Part shown: positions 8,361 through 16,810 of the stretch, piece after piece
Numbering within the stretch: position 1 is the first letter of the stretch
Layout: each line of letters begins with the position of its first letter
Source of the DNA: Lysobacter sp. Root916
Lineage (GTDB): Bacteria; Pseudomonadota; Gammaproteobacteria; Xanthomonadales; Xanthomonadaceae
Length of the DNA stretch: 64,000 nucleotides
Assembly: GCF_001429785.1 (NCBI RefSeq)
Contig: NZ_LMJF01000001.1
Location: 1,347,878-1,411,877 of the forward strand
Reading direction: 5' to 3'
Program-made: the position numbers and the translations under genes
Notes under the pieces: model-generated
The model's database searches: none
What the model was told of the DNA's origin: nothing
What the model saw: the letters and a program-made list of their open reading frames with translations, nothing else

Positions 8361-8392
8361 CACGGATAAGTCTGTGGATATCACGTGGATAG
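8361..8392 (-). promoter_or_regulatory. Three phased DnaA-box-like 9-mers upstream of dnaB
   Basis: On the minus strand the 9-mers CTATCCACG (8384-8392), ATATCCACA (8373-8381) and TTATCCGTG (8361-8369) lie 11 and 12 bases apart. Compared with the DnaA consensus TTATCCACA they have two, one and two mismatches. They are about 160-190 bases upstream of the dnaB start. Helical phasing and similarity suggest a DnaA-responsive control site, but none matches perfectly, so this is tentative. Confidence 0.35.
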
Positions 8393-8475
8393 CGCACAGG
8401 CTTCAGCATCCGGGGCGCGGTCTCACGGGCTGAGACTGCGGCCTACCTTCCATCGGCGGGCGGCGACGGCGGCGC

Positions 8476-8506
8476 AAAAACGAAAGGCGCCTCGCGGCGC
8501 CTTTCG
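8476..8506 (-). terminator. Rho-independent terminator after rplI
   Basis: On the minus strand a stem CGAAAGGCGCC / GGCGCCTTTCG (8481-8506) with a short loop is followed by TTTTT. It lies 27 bases downstream of the rplI stop and separates the ribosomal operon from dnaB. Confidence 0.9.
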
Positions 8507-8532
8507 TCGTCATCGCCTACGCGACGATCGGA

Positions 8533-8985
8533 TCAGGCGGCTTCGCCTTCGATCACGACCTTGACGGTGACTTCGACGTCCGCGTGCAGGTGCAGCAGGA
8601 TGTCGTATTCGCCGGTGCGACGCAGCGGGCCTTCGCCCATGATCACTTCCGACTTCTCGACCGGGTGGCCGTGCTTGGTCAGGGCCTCGGCGATATCGCG
8701 CGGGGTGACCGAACCGTACAGCTTGCCTTCGGTGGAGGCGTTGGCGTGGATCGTCACCGAGACGTCCTCGAGCTTGGCCTTGCGGCCTTCGGCGCCGTCG
8801 AGCAGCGACTTGGCCTTGGCCTCGTAGTCGGCGCGCTTGGCTTCGAACTCGGCCAGGTTGGCGGCGGTGGCCGGCACAGCCTTGCCCTGCGGGACCAGGA
8901 AGTTGCGGCCGTAGCCCGGCTTCACGTTGACCTTGTCGCCGAGGTTGCCCAGGTTGGTGACTTTCTGCAGAAGGATCAGTTGCAT
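8533..8985 (-). CDS. rplI: 50S ribosomal protein L9
   Basis: 150 residues, full family length. The N-terminal rRNA-binding domain is recognisable from [13 protein letters not shown] and the signature [21 protein letters not shown]. It continues through the long connecting helix (residues about 45-75) and the C-terminal domain with [10 protein letters not shown]. It follows rpsR in the standard order. The 166-base gap to rpsR is unusually long because it holds two inverted repeats. Confidence 0.98.
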   Translation of the reverse strand: MQLILLQKVTNLGNLGDKVNVKPGYGRNFLVPQGKAVPATAANLAEFEAKRADYEAKAKSLLDGAEGRKAKLEDVSVTIHANASTEGKLYGSVTPRDIAEALTKHGHPVEKSEVIMGEGPLRRTGEYDILLHLHADVEVTVKVVIEGEAA

Positions 8986-9088
8986 GGTGGTGCTCCGTAT
9001 TCGTTAGCGGGCCTGTAGGTCCGCAGCAGAGGACGCTGTCCGAAAAGGCTTTGTGCGGGTTCGGGCGCGGTCGCGGCCCTCACCCCTG

Positions 9089-9143
9089 CCCTCTCCCGCC
9101 AGCGGGAGAGGGAGACAAAGGGTTCGCCCGCAAGCGGGCGAAC
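9089..9143. repeat. Two adjacent inverted repeats in the rpsR-rplI gap
   Basis: 9089-9112 has arms CCCTCTCCCGC and GCGGGAGAGGG, the palindrome that is amplified at 2464-2668. 9122-9143 has arms GTTCGCCCGC and GCGGGCGAAC, immediately after the rpsR stop. In the transcript both would form stable hairpins inside the operon. The second could act as partial terminator or RNA-stability element separating S18 from L9 output; no T-tract follows it. Confidence 0.75.
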
Positions 9144-9151
9144 GTCCTTAC

Positions 9152-9382
9152 TTACGCGTTGTGATTGTCGGTGTACGGGATCAGCGCGAGGAAACGGGCG
9201 CGCTTGACGGCCGTCGACAGCTGGCGCTGGTACTTCGACTTGGTACCGGTCACGCGGCTCGGCACGATCTTGCCGGTCTCGGTGAGGTACTGACGCAGGG
9301 TGTTGAGATCCTTGTAGTCGATCTCTTTCACGCCTTCGGCGGTGAACTTGCAGAACTTGCGGCGGCGGAAGAACTTGGACAT
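9152..9382 (-). CDS. rpsR: 30S ribosomal protein S18
   Basis: 76 residues, full length. It begins [25 protein letters not shown] and carries the conserved [34 protein letters not shown] core. S18 pairs with S6 in the platform of the 30S subunit. It lies 12 bases after rpsF and is certainly cotranscribed with it. Confidence 0.98.
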   Translation of the reverse strand: MSKFFRRRKFCKFTAEGVKEIDYKDLNTLRQYLTETGKIVPSRVTGTKSKYQRQLSTAVKRARFLALIPYTDNHNA

Positions 9383-9394
9383 GAGTGCGATCCC

Positions 9395-9823
9395 TTAGGC
9401 GGCTTCGGCGTTGTCTTCGGCGCTGTCGGCGGTGCCGACTGCGTTGTCGCTGTCGTCGTCACGACGACGGCGCTCGCCGCGCTCGGGCTTGTCGCCCTTC
9501 TCGTCCTTGAACTTCATGATCAGGGACTGTTCGGTGTCGGCCTCGTCGCGCTTCATGACCAGGTGACGCAGCACCGCGTCGTTGAAACGGAAGCCGTCGA
9601 CCAGCTCGTTGAGCACGGTCTGGGTGACTTCGATGTTGAGCAGGACGTAGTGGGCCTTGACCAGGTTCTCGATCGGGTAGGCCAGCTGACGGCGGCCCCA
9701 ATCCTCGAGACGGTGGATCTTGCCTTCGCCGGCTTCGATCAGCGACTTGTAGCGCTCGATCATGGCCGGGACCTGCTCGCTCTGGTCCGGGTGGACCAGG
9801 AACACGACTTCGTAATGACGCAT
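9395..9823 (-). CDS. rpsF: 30S ribosomal protein S6
   Basis: 142 residues from the ATG at 9823, which begins [21 protein letters not shown] and is preceded by AAGGAAACAACG. The ferredoxin-like fold ends near residue 100. A charged, disordered tail rich in Arg, Glu and Asp follows ([15 protein letters not shown]), where E. coli S6 carries its own acidic tail. First gene of rpsF-rpsR-rplI. Confidence 0.98.
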   Translation of the reverse strand: MRHYEVVFLVHPDQSEQVPAMIERYKSLIEAGEGKIHRLEDWGRRQLAYPIENLVKAHYVLLNIEVTQTVLNELVDGFRFNDAVLRHLVMKRDEADTEQSLIMKFKDEKGDKPERGERRRRDDDSDNAVGTADSAEDNAEAA

Positions 9824-10084
9824 CGTTGTTTCCTTGTGGGTGTCGGCCCGAAAACCGGGCCGGTGTAGCCCCCCGCCACCGGGCGAGGGATCGCCGGGCG
9901 CGGTAGGGCAAGGGTCCTGCGATGGCACGGGGCCTCGCGGGAGCCGGAAATTATGGCAGGGTCAAGGGCTTAGGTGCAAATCGGGGGTTGGGGAGGCGCC
10001 GGTTGGGGCCGAATTCGGGCGGGGGCGTCGGTTTGGGGCCGGATCCGGCTGGGGGCAGCCTGCACGGGCCCTCGCGGGGGCGCG

Positions 10085-10107
10085 GTCGCGGCTTGCGCCG
10101 CTCCTAC
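10085..10107 (-). repeat. REP element (GTAG type)
   Basis: On the minus strand it reads GTAGGAGCGGCGCAAGCCGC followed by GAC: a 5' GTAG tetranucleotide and an imperfect palindrome, the pattern of RAYT-associated REPs. The same family recurs at 34507, 37504-37632 and 60330-60766. No RAYT transposase gene is present in the window. Confidence 0.8.
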
Positions 10108-10133
10108 CCCGGGGGCGGCAGGCGCCGCCCTGC

Positions 10134-10162
10134 CCCGGGTCCGCCGTTGGGGCGGACCCGGG
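10134..10162 (-). terminator. Stem-loop after the RND permease operon
   Basis: Perfect 12-bp arms CCCGGGTCCGCC and GGCGGACCCGGG with a five-base loop, starting 9 bases beyond the stop codon at 10171. No T-tract follows on the minus strand, so it may be an mRNA-stabilising hairpin or a weak terminator. Confidence 0.55.
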
Positions 10163-10170
10163 AGCGGGGC

Positions 10171-13100
10171 TCACTCGGCGTGCAGGGCCGCGACTGACGC
10201 GGCCGGCAGCGCCGGGTCGCCCGATTTGCCGCGCGCGCGGCGGACAGCGCGGGCGCTGCCGTTACGCAGGTCGTCGAGGATGGCGTAGATGGTCGGCAGG
10301 AACAGCAGGCTGACCAGGGTCGAGAACGCGAGGCCGCCGGCGATCGCGCGCGCCATCGGGTAGTAGGCCGGCATGTCGTTGCTGCCGCTGGTCGACAGCG
10401 CGATCGGCACCATCGCCAGGATCGCCGTGCCCATGGTCATCAGGATCGGCCGCAGGCGTTCGCGGCTGCCCTCGACCAGGGCCTCGGTGCGCGACAGGCC
10501 GCGCCGGCGCAGGTTGTTGATGTGCTCGATCATGACGATGCCGTTGTTCACCACCACGCCCATCAGCACCAGGATGCCGATGAAGGACATGATGCCGAAG
10601 GTGGTGCCGGTGAGCCAGAACAGCCAGAACACGCCGAACACCGAGAACAGCACGCCGCTCATGATCGCCGCCGGGAACAGCAGCGATTCGAACACCGCCG
10701 CCATCACCACGTAGATCATGATCAGGGCCAGGACCAGGTTGAACACCATCTGCCCCATCGCGTCGTCCTCGTCCTCGAACGCGCCGCCCTCGAAGGAGTA
10801 GCTGTAGCCGGCGGGGAACGACACCGACTTTAGGGTGTCCTCCATCGCCTTGCGCGCATCCGGCATGGTGGCCTTGTCGGCCAGGTTGGCCTGGATGGTC
10901 AGGGTGGTCTGGCGGTTGGCGCGGCGGATCTCGGTCGCGGCCGGACGCACGCTGACGTCGACCATGCTCAGCAGCGGCACGGTGCGGCCGTCAGGCGCGC
11001 GCACGGTGAACGAGGCGATGTCCTCGACGCCGTAGTTCTCGGCGCCGGCGAAACGCACCCACACCGGCACTTCGGTCTCGCCGCGACGGAACTCGCGCAG
11101 CGGCGCGCCGCGCAGGGCCAGGCCGACGAAGCGCGAGACTTCCTGGGCGCTGAAGCCGAACGAGGCCGCGCGCTCGCGGTCCACCCGCACCGCCAGCTCG
11201 CTGTTCTGATCGCCGGCATCGACACGCACGTCGCGCAGTTCCTTGCGCTTGGCCAGGATCGGCACGATGTCCTTGGCCACCTCGGCCAGGGTCTGGGTCG
11301 AATCGCCGACCAGTTGCACCTGCACGTTCTTACCGGGCTGGCCGCCACCGCCACCGGGACCGCCCTGGTCGCCGATACCGATGTCGGCGCGCGCCGACTT
11401 CGGCAGCGCCTTGCTGATCGCGTCCACCAGCGGCTTGGTCGCGCTGGCCTCCTTGGTGTCGAAGGTGATGCGGGTGCCCGCGCCGCCGACTTCGCTGTAG
11501 TAGGAGTAGACCTGGGTGATGTGGTAACGCTTGCGGTTGGCGTCGAGGAACTTCTCGACCCGCAGCACTTCCTCCGACATCTGTTCCTTGGTGTAGCTGC
11601 CCTTCCATTGGTAGAAGACGTTGACTTCGCCACCTTCGTCGCCGCCGAACATGTCGAACTTGGTCATCTTCATCGGGATCACGCTGACCGCGACGATCAG
11701 CACGATGCCCAGCACGCTCCAGCCGCGGTGGGCCAGGGTCCAACGCAGGAAACGCGCGTAGCGGGTCTGCAGACGCGGAATCAGGCCGGTGGTGTTGTTG
11801 ACCGTGGGCGGGGTCTTCAGACGCGCCGAGATCATCGGGATCAGGCTGACCGCGACCAGCCACGAGGCCAGCAGGGACACCGAGATCGTGATCGCGATCT
11901 GGGCCATGTAAATGCTGAGGAAGTTGCGCTCGCCGAACAGGTTGGGCAGGAACACGATGCAATGGCACAGGGTGCCCGCCGTCAGCGCGATGGCGACGTG
12001 GCGGGTGCCCAGGATCGAGGCCAGGCGCGGCTGCCCGGGCATCTTCTCGCGTTCCTGGTAGATGCTCTCCACCACCACCACGGCGTTGTCCACCAGCATG
12101 CCGACCGCCAGCAGCAGGCCCATCATCGACAAAATGTTGAGGGTGACGCCGGCGAAGTACATGAAACCCAGGGTCATCACGAAGCAGATCGGGATGGCCA
12201 GGGTCACCATCAGCGTCGACGGCCAGTGGCGCAGGAAGAAGAACAGCACCGCGATCGACAGCACCAGGCCGATGCCGCCGGCCTCGGCCAGGTCCAGCAG
12301 CGAGGTGGTGACGTTTTCGCCCTGGTTCTCGATGATCTTGATCTGCACGCCGCGCAGCGAGGGCTCCTTGCGGATGTCCTCGACCTCCTGCAGCGCCAGC
12401 CGCGAGACCTCGACCAGGTTGGCGTTGCGCTCCTTGAAGACGTCCAAGCCGACCGCCGGGCGGCCGTCGAGGCGACGGCCATAGTCCATGCGCGCCGGCT
12501 TCATGCGCACGTCGGCGATATCGCCCAGGCGCGTGCCGTTGCCGCCGATCACCAGGTCGCGCAGTTGCTGCAGGTCGGTGACCTCGCCCACCGGCTGCAC
12601 GCGCAGGCGCTGGCCGCCGTCGTCGATCTGCCCGGCCGAGACCGAGAAGTTCACCGCCTGCAGGCGCGTGGTCAGGTCGTTGAGGCTGAGGTTGTGCGCG
12701 TTCAGGCGATCGGGCTGGATCGCGATCTCGACCTCGTTCGGCGGCGCGCCGGAGACCTCGACCCGGGCCACGCCGGGCAGACGCTCGATGCGGCGTTTGA
12801 ACTCGCGATCGATGAGGTCGTAGGCGCCGGTCAGGTCGATGTCGCCGGCCAGACGCACGCGCAGCACCGGCTGGTCGGTGGTCGAGAACTTGAGCACGAA
12901 GTAGCGCTGCAAGTCGTCCGGCAGATCGGAGCGGATCGCGTCGATGCGCTCGCGCGCCTCCGACGCGGCGATCGCGACATCGCGGTCCCAGTTGGAGAAC
13001 TGGATGAAGATGTTGGCGCCGTCCGAACGCGCGCTGGCATCCATGCGCTTGATGCCGGTCATGGTCGACAGCGATTCCTCGACCGGACGCAACACCGTGC

Positions 13101-13281
13101 GCTCGACCTCTTCCGGGGTCGAGCCGGTGTACGGCATCTGCACGAAGATGAAGGGCGGCGAGACCTCCGGGAACGCTTCCAGGGGCAGCCTGATCGCGGC
13201 GATCAGGCCGATCACGAACAGCGACACGAACAGCATGACCGTGGTGACGGGACGCTTGATGCTGAGCTCGGCGATGCTCAT
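10171..13281 (-). CDS. RND efflux transporter permease (second of the pair)
   Basis: 1036 residues, standard HAE1/AcrB-type length. Starts MSIAELSIKRPVTTVMLF, the usual first transmembrane helix. Periplasmic porter and docking domains follow, then TM2-6 with the proton-relay region GMLVDNAVVVVESI near residue 400, a second periplasmic loop and TM7-12 (GVVVNNGIVMIEHIN near 930). TM4 keeps one Asp followed by Asn rather than the Asp-Asp pair. A GGPGGGGGQPGKN linker sits in the second loop near residue 650. It starts 10 bases after the upstream permease with an AGGAG site. The two permeases probably form a hetero-oligomer as in MdtBC, but substrates are unknown. Confidence 0.93.
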   Translation of the reverse strand: MSIAELSIKRPVTTVMLFVSLFVIGLIAAIRLPLEAFPEVSPPFIFVQMPYTGSTPEEVERTVLRPVEESLSTMTGIKRMDASARSDGANIFIQFSNWDRDVAIAASEARERIDAIRSDLPDDLQRYFVLKFSTTDQPVLRVRLAGDIDLTGAYDLIDREFKRRIERLPGVARVEVSGAPPNEVEIAIQPDRLNAHNLSLNDLTTRLQAVNFSVSAGQIDDGGQRLRVQPVGEVTDLQQLRDLVIGGNGTRLGDIADVRMKPARMDYGRRLDGRPAVGLDVFKERNANLVEVSRLALQEVEDIRKEPSLRGVQIKIIENQGENVTTSLLDLAEAGGIGLVLSIAVLFFFLRHWPSTLMVTLAIPICFVMTLGFMYFAGVTLNILSMMGLLLAVGMLVDNAVVVVESIYQEREKMPGQPRLASILGTRHVAIALTAGTLCHCIVFLPNLFGERNFLSIYMAQIAITISVSLLASWLVAVSLIPMISARLKTPPTVNNTTGLIPRLQTRYARFLRWTLAHRGWSVLGIVLIVAVSVIPMKMTKFDMFGGDEGGEVNVFYQWKGSYTKEQMSEEVLRVEKFLDANRKRYHITQVYSYYSEVGGAGTRITFDTKEASATKPLVDAISKALPKSARADIGIGDQGGPGGGGGQPGKNVQVQLVGDSTQTLAEVAKDIVPILAKRKELRDVRVDAGDQNSELAVRVDRERAASFGFSAQEVSRFVGLALRGAPLREFRRGETEVPVWVRFAGAENYGVEDIASFTVRAPDGRTVPLLSMVDVSVRPAATEIRRANRQTTLTIQANLADKATMPDARKAMEDTLKSVSFPAGYSYSFEGGAFEDEDDAMGQMVFNLVLALIMIYVVMAAVFESLLFPAAIMSGVLFSVFGVFWLFWLTGTTFGIMSFIGILVLMGVVVNNGIVMIEHINNLRRRGLSRTEALVEGSRERLRPILMTMGTAILAMVPIALSTSGSNDMPAYYPMARAIAGGLAFSTLVSLLFLPTIYAILDDLRNGSARAVRRARGKSGDPALPAASVAALHAE

Positions 13282-13291
13282 CGTGCGCTCC

Positions 13292-16200
13292 TCAAGCCTG
13301 GCCCGGACCGGTCGGATCGACCAGCGGCGTTTGATCGTCCTCGATCAGCTCGGCCGCGGCGCGCTCCTCGCGACGGGCGCGGCGCGCGCGTTCGCGGTAG
13401 TGCTCGTCGGAGCGGCGGTCGAGCAGGTCGTACACCACCGGGATCACTATCAGGGTCAGAAGGGTCGACACCAGCAGGCCGCCGATCACCGTGATCGCCA
13501 TCGGCGAACGCACTTCGGCGCCCTGCCCCGTGGCGAGCGCCAGCGGCAGAAAGCCGAACAAGGTGCACAGCGTGGTCATGATGATCGGGCGCAGACGCGA
13601 ACGCGCGCCTTCGACCAGGGCATCGCGCTTGGCCACGCCCTGCTCGCGCAGCTGGTTGACCTTGTCGATCAGGATGATGGCGTTCTTCACCACCAGGCCG
13701 ACCAGCAGGATCAGGCCGATGAACACCACCACCGACACCGCCGAGTTGCTGATCAGCAGCGCCAGCACCGCGCCGACCAGGGCCAGCGGAATGGTGAACA
13801 GGATCACGAACGGATGCAGCAGCGACTCGAACTGCGAGGCCATCACCAGGTAGACCAGGAAGATCGCCAGGCCGAACGCGAACAGCAGCGAGTTGATCGA
13901 TTGCTGCAGTTCCTCGCCCTGACCGCCGATGTGCATGCGCACGTCCGGCAGCGGATTGTCGGCGACCATCTTCTGCACCTCGGCCACGGCGCCGCCGAGG
14001 TCGATATCGCGCAGGTTGGCCGAAACGATCGCCACGCGCACCTGATCGGCGCGATGGATTTCGCTGGGGCCGGTGGTGGAGATCACGTCGGCGACCGAGT
14101 CCAGGGTCACGGGGCGGTTGCTGCCCGGATTGACGATCAGACGGCGGATGCTTTCGACCGAGGCGCGGTCGGCTTCGCGCGCCCGCACCAGCACGTCGAT
14201 CTTGCGATCGCGGAAGCTGTAGCGGGTGGCGACGTCGCCGCGCACCTTCTTGACCACCACGTCGGCGATCTGGCGCGTGGTCAGGCCGAGCGCACCGGCG
14301 CGTTCCTGATCGAAGCGGATCTGGATCTCGGGGAAGCCCTGCTCCACCGTCGATTTGACGTCGGCGTAGTGCGGGTTCTCGCGCAGCATCGCGGCCACGC
14401 GCTGACCCGCGCGCTGGATGGTCGCCATGTCCTGCCCGCGCAACTCGATTTCCAAGGGCGTGGAGAACGAGAACAGCGCCGGACGGCTGAAATTGACCTG
14501 GGCGCTGGGATGGGCACGCATGGTCTGGCGCAGGCGTTCGGTCTCGGCGGCTTCGATCTGCTTGCTGCCACCGTCGGTCATCACGATGCTGAGCTTGCCG
14601 ATGTTCTCGCCGCTCTCGGTCGGGTTGGCGTCCAGACGCGTACCGGCGCCGCTGACGCCGAACACGGTGGCGATGCCCGGGTCCTTGGCATGCTTGCCCT
14701 GCAGCTCGCGCACCAAGGCGTCGGTCTCGCGCAGCGGCGTGCCTGGCGGCAGCTTGACCGTCATTTCGAAACGGTCCTGGGCCAGCTGCGGGATCAGGTC
14801 GGCGCCCAGCATCGGCACCGCCAGCAGGGTCAGCGCGAACGCGGCGGCGGCCGCGCCCAGCACCAGCCAGGGCCGGCGCATCGCGCTGGGCAGCAGGCGC
14901 ATATAGCCAGCCTCGGCGCGACTGTACGGCCACATCGCGAGGTCGCTGGCCTTGCGCATGATCGGACCGACCACGGAGACGATGCCGCGCCAGAGCCGCA
15001 CGAAGAACCAGGCGATGCCGAAGAACACGCCGCGGCCGGCCACGCCCAGGCCGTGGCTGGTGGCGGCCAGCGGCTTCTGGAACTTGGAATCGGGCGTCCA
15101 GCGCGGATGCGGCGCCTCCTCCGGGAACGCCATCGGCGAGCGGCCCTTGAGCGCGCTCAGCATCGGGATCAGGGTCATCGACACGATCAGCGAGATGCCG
15201 ATCGCCAGAGCCACGGTCAGGGCCTGATCGCGGAACAGCTGGCCGGCGATGCCTTCGACGAACACCAGCGGCAGGAACACCGCGATGGTGGTCAGGGTCG
15301 AGGCGACCACGGCCATGCTGACTTCGCGGGTGCCGGTGACGGCGGCGTCGAGGATGCCCAGCCCGCGTTCTCGCGCCTTGGCGATGCTTTCCAGCACCAC
15401 GATCGAGTCGTCCACCACCAGGCCGGTGGCCAGCGCCAGGCCGCCCAGCGACATCACGTTGAGGCTCAGCCCCAGGCGGTCCATGAAGAAGAAGGTGGTG
15501 ACGATCGAGACCGGCAGCGACAGGCCGACCACGAAGGTGCTCCAGCCGTCGCGCAGGAACAGGAAGATGATCAGGATCGCCAGCGCCGCGCCGATGATGC
15601 CGTCCTTCTTCACCTCGTAGATCGACTCGCGAATGAACTTCGACTGGTCGTCGATGGTGGTCAGTTCGACGTCGGGCGGGATCTGCGCCTTGAGCTGCTC
15701 CAGGCGGGCCTGGATCGCGTCGGCGGTGGCGACGGTGTTGGCGTCGCCTTCCTTATAGATGGCCAGCTCGACCGCTTCCTTGCCGCCCATGCGGATGATC
15801 GCTTCGCGCTCCTTGTAGCCCTGACGGACCTCGGCGATGTCCTTCAGGCGCACCGGCATGCCGCCGGCCACGGAGGAGCCGGAACCGGAGTTGGCGCTCT
15901 GCACCGAAGCCGCCGCGGCCATCGCCGCCGCATCGCCGCTGGAGGCCGCGATCGCCGCCATCTGCGCGGCCGCGTCGGCGGCCGCGTTGCCGCCGCCGCT
16001 CTGGGTGGTGACCAGCATCTCGCGCATTTCAGGCACGCTGGCGAACTGGTTGACGGTACGCACCAGATAACGCTGCGAACCCTCTTCCAGACGGCCGCCG
16101 GAGATATTGATGTTCTCCTGCTGCAGGCGCTGGATCACGGTGTCGATCGGCAGGTTCAGCTGGGCCAGCTTCTGCTGGTCGATATCGACCTGGATCTCGT

Positions 16201-16795
16201 CCTCCAGACCGCCGCCGACCTTGACCGCGGCGACGCCGTCGACCGGTTCCAACTTCTTCTTGAGGTCGTCGTCGGCGTAGCGGCGCAGCGCGGTGAGCTG
16301 GCGGGTCGAATCGCCGTCGGTCTTGGCCGACAGGGCGAGGCGCAATATCGGCTCGGTCGAGGGATTGAAGCGCAGCAGCACCGGGGCCTTGGCCTCCAGC
16401 GGCAGCTGCAGCACTTCCATCTTGTCGCGCACCTCCAGGCTGGCCTGGTCCATGTCGGTGCCCCAGGCGAACTCGAGCACGACGTCGCTCTGGCCGGTAC
16501 GCGAGACCGACTTGAGCTTGCGCAGGCCCTTGACCACGCCCACGGCCTCTTCGACCGGCTCGGAGATCAGGGTTTCGATTTCCGATGGCGCCGCACCGGT
16601 GTACTCGGTGCGCACGGTCAGGGTCGGATAGCTCAGGTCGGGCAGCAGGTTGACCTTGAGGGCGCGCAGCGCGATCACGCCGAACAGCAGGAAGGTGATG
16701 GTCACCATCGCCACGGTGACCCGGCGGCGTGTGGAAAATTCGACCAAATTGAAGGAGCCGCCCTCGTGGGCGTGGTTCTTGGAAGCCGGGGTCAC
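13292..16795 (-). CDS. RND efflux transporter permease (first of the pair), enlarged
   Basis: 1167 residues, about 130 more than a typical AcrB homologue, starting at GTG 16795. It has the N-terminal TM1 (FSTRRRVTVAMVTITFLL) and TM4 GLVVDDSIVVLESIAKA with the Asp-Asp proton-relay pair. Two insertions explain the extra length. One is an Ala/Ser/Gly-rich, probably flexible stretch at residues about 263-312 in the porter domain. The other is about 100 residues near 560-660 (RSPMAFPEEAPHPRW through a hydrophobic GVFFGIAWFFVRLW segment) at the central cytoplasmic linker. It lies between the adaptor gene (15-base gap) and the second permease, so the three are one operon. Confidence 0.92.
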   Translation of the reverse strand: MTPASKNHAHEGGSFNLVEFSTRRRVTVAMVTITFLLFGVIALRALKVNLLPDLSYPTLTVRTEYTGAAPSEIETLISEPVEEAVGVVKGLRKLKSVSRTGQSDVVLEFAWGTDMDQASLEVRDKMEVLQLPLEAKAPVLLRFNPSTEPILRLALSAKTDGDSTRQLTALRRYADDDLKKKLEPVDGVAAVKVGGGLEDEIQVDIDQQKLAQLNLPIDTVIQRLQQENINISGGRLEEGSQRYLVRTVNQFASVPEMREMLVTTQSGGGNAAADAAAQMAAIAASSGDAAAMAAAASVQSANSGSGSSVAGGMPVRLKDIAEVRQGYKEREAIIRMGGKEAVELAIYKEGDANTVATADAIQARLEQLKAQIPPDVELTTIDDQSKFIRESIYEVKKDGIIGAALAILIIFLFLRDGWSTFVVGLSLPVSIVTTFFFMDRLGLSLNVMSLGGLALATGLVVDDSIVVLESIAKARERGLGILDAAVTGTREVSMAVVASTLTTIAVFLPLVFVEGIAGQLFRDQALTVALAIGISLIVSMTLIPMLSALKGRSPMAFPEEAPHPRWTPDSKFQKPLAATSHGLGVAGRGVFFGIAWFFVRLWRGIVSVVGPIMRKASDLAMWPYSRAEAGYMRLLPSAMRRPWLVLGAAAAAFALTLLAVPMLGADLIPQLAQDRFEMTVKLPPGTPLRETDALVRELQGKHAKDPGIATVFGVSGAGTRLDANPTESGENIGKLSIVMTDGGSKQIEAAETERLRQTMRAHPSAQVNFSRPALFSFSTPLEIELRGQDMATIQRAGQRVAAMLRENPHYADVKSTVEQGFPEIQIRFDQERAGALGLTTRQIADVVVKKVRGDVATRYSFRDRKIDVLVRAREADRASVESIRRLIVNPGSNRPVTLDSVADVISTTGPSEIHRADQVRVAIVSANLRDIDLGGAVAEVQKMVADNPLPDVRMHIGGQGEELQQSINSLLFAFGLAIFLVYLVMASQFESLLHPFVILFTIPLALVGAVLALLISNSAVSVVVFIGLILLVGLVVKNAIILIDKVNQLREQGVAKRDALVEGARSRLRPIIMTTLCTLFGFLPLALATGQGAEVRSPMAITVIGGLLVSTLLTLIVIPVVYDLLDRRSDEHYRERARRARREERAAAELIEDDQTPLVDPTGPGQA

Positions 16796-16810
16796 GGTGC
16801 GTCTCCGCCC

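Larger units (their letters stand above)
9824..10170. other. Intergenic region between rpsF and the RND operon: leader, REP and hairpins
   Basis: No gene is convincing here. It contains a REP palindrome (10085-10107), a perfect 12-bp stem just after the RND permease stop (10134-10162) and a second smaller one at 10112-10130. At 9975-10060 the plus strand is G-rich with an imperfectly duplicated motif (GGTTGGGGCCGAATTC and GGTTTGGGGCCGGATCC) and many runs of four or five G. The rpsF promoter should lie here but no clear -10/-35 pair could be chosen. Confidence 0.6.

Noticed and set aside
10134-10162. Calling this hairpin a certain Rho-independent terminator
   Set aside because: No T-run follows on the minus strand; recorded only as a stem-loop with moderate confidence.
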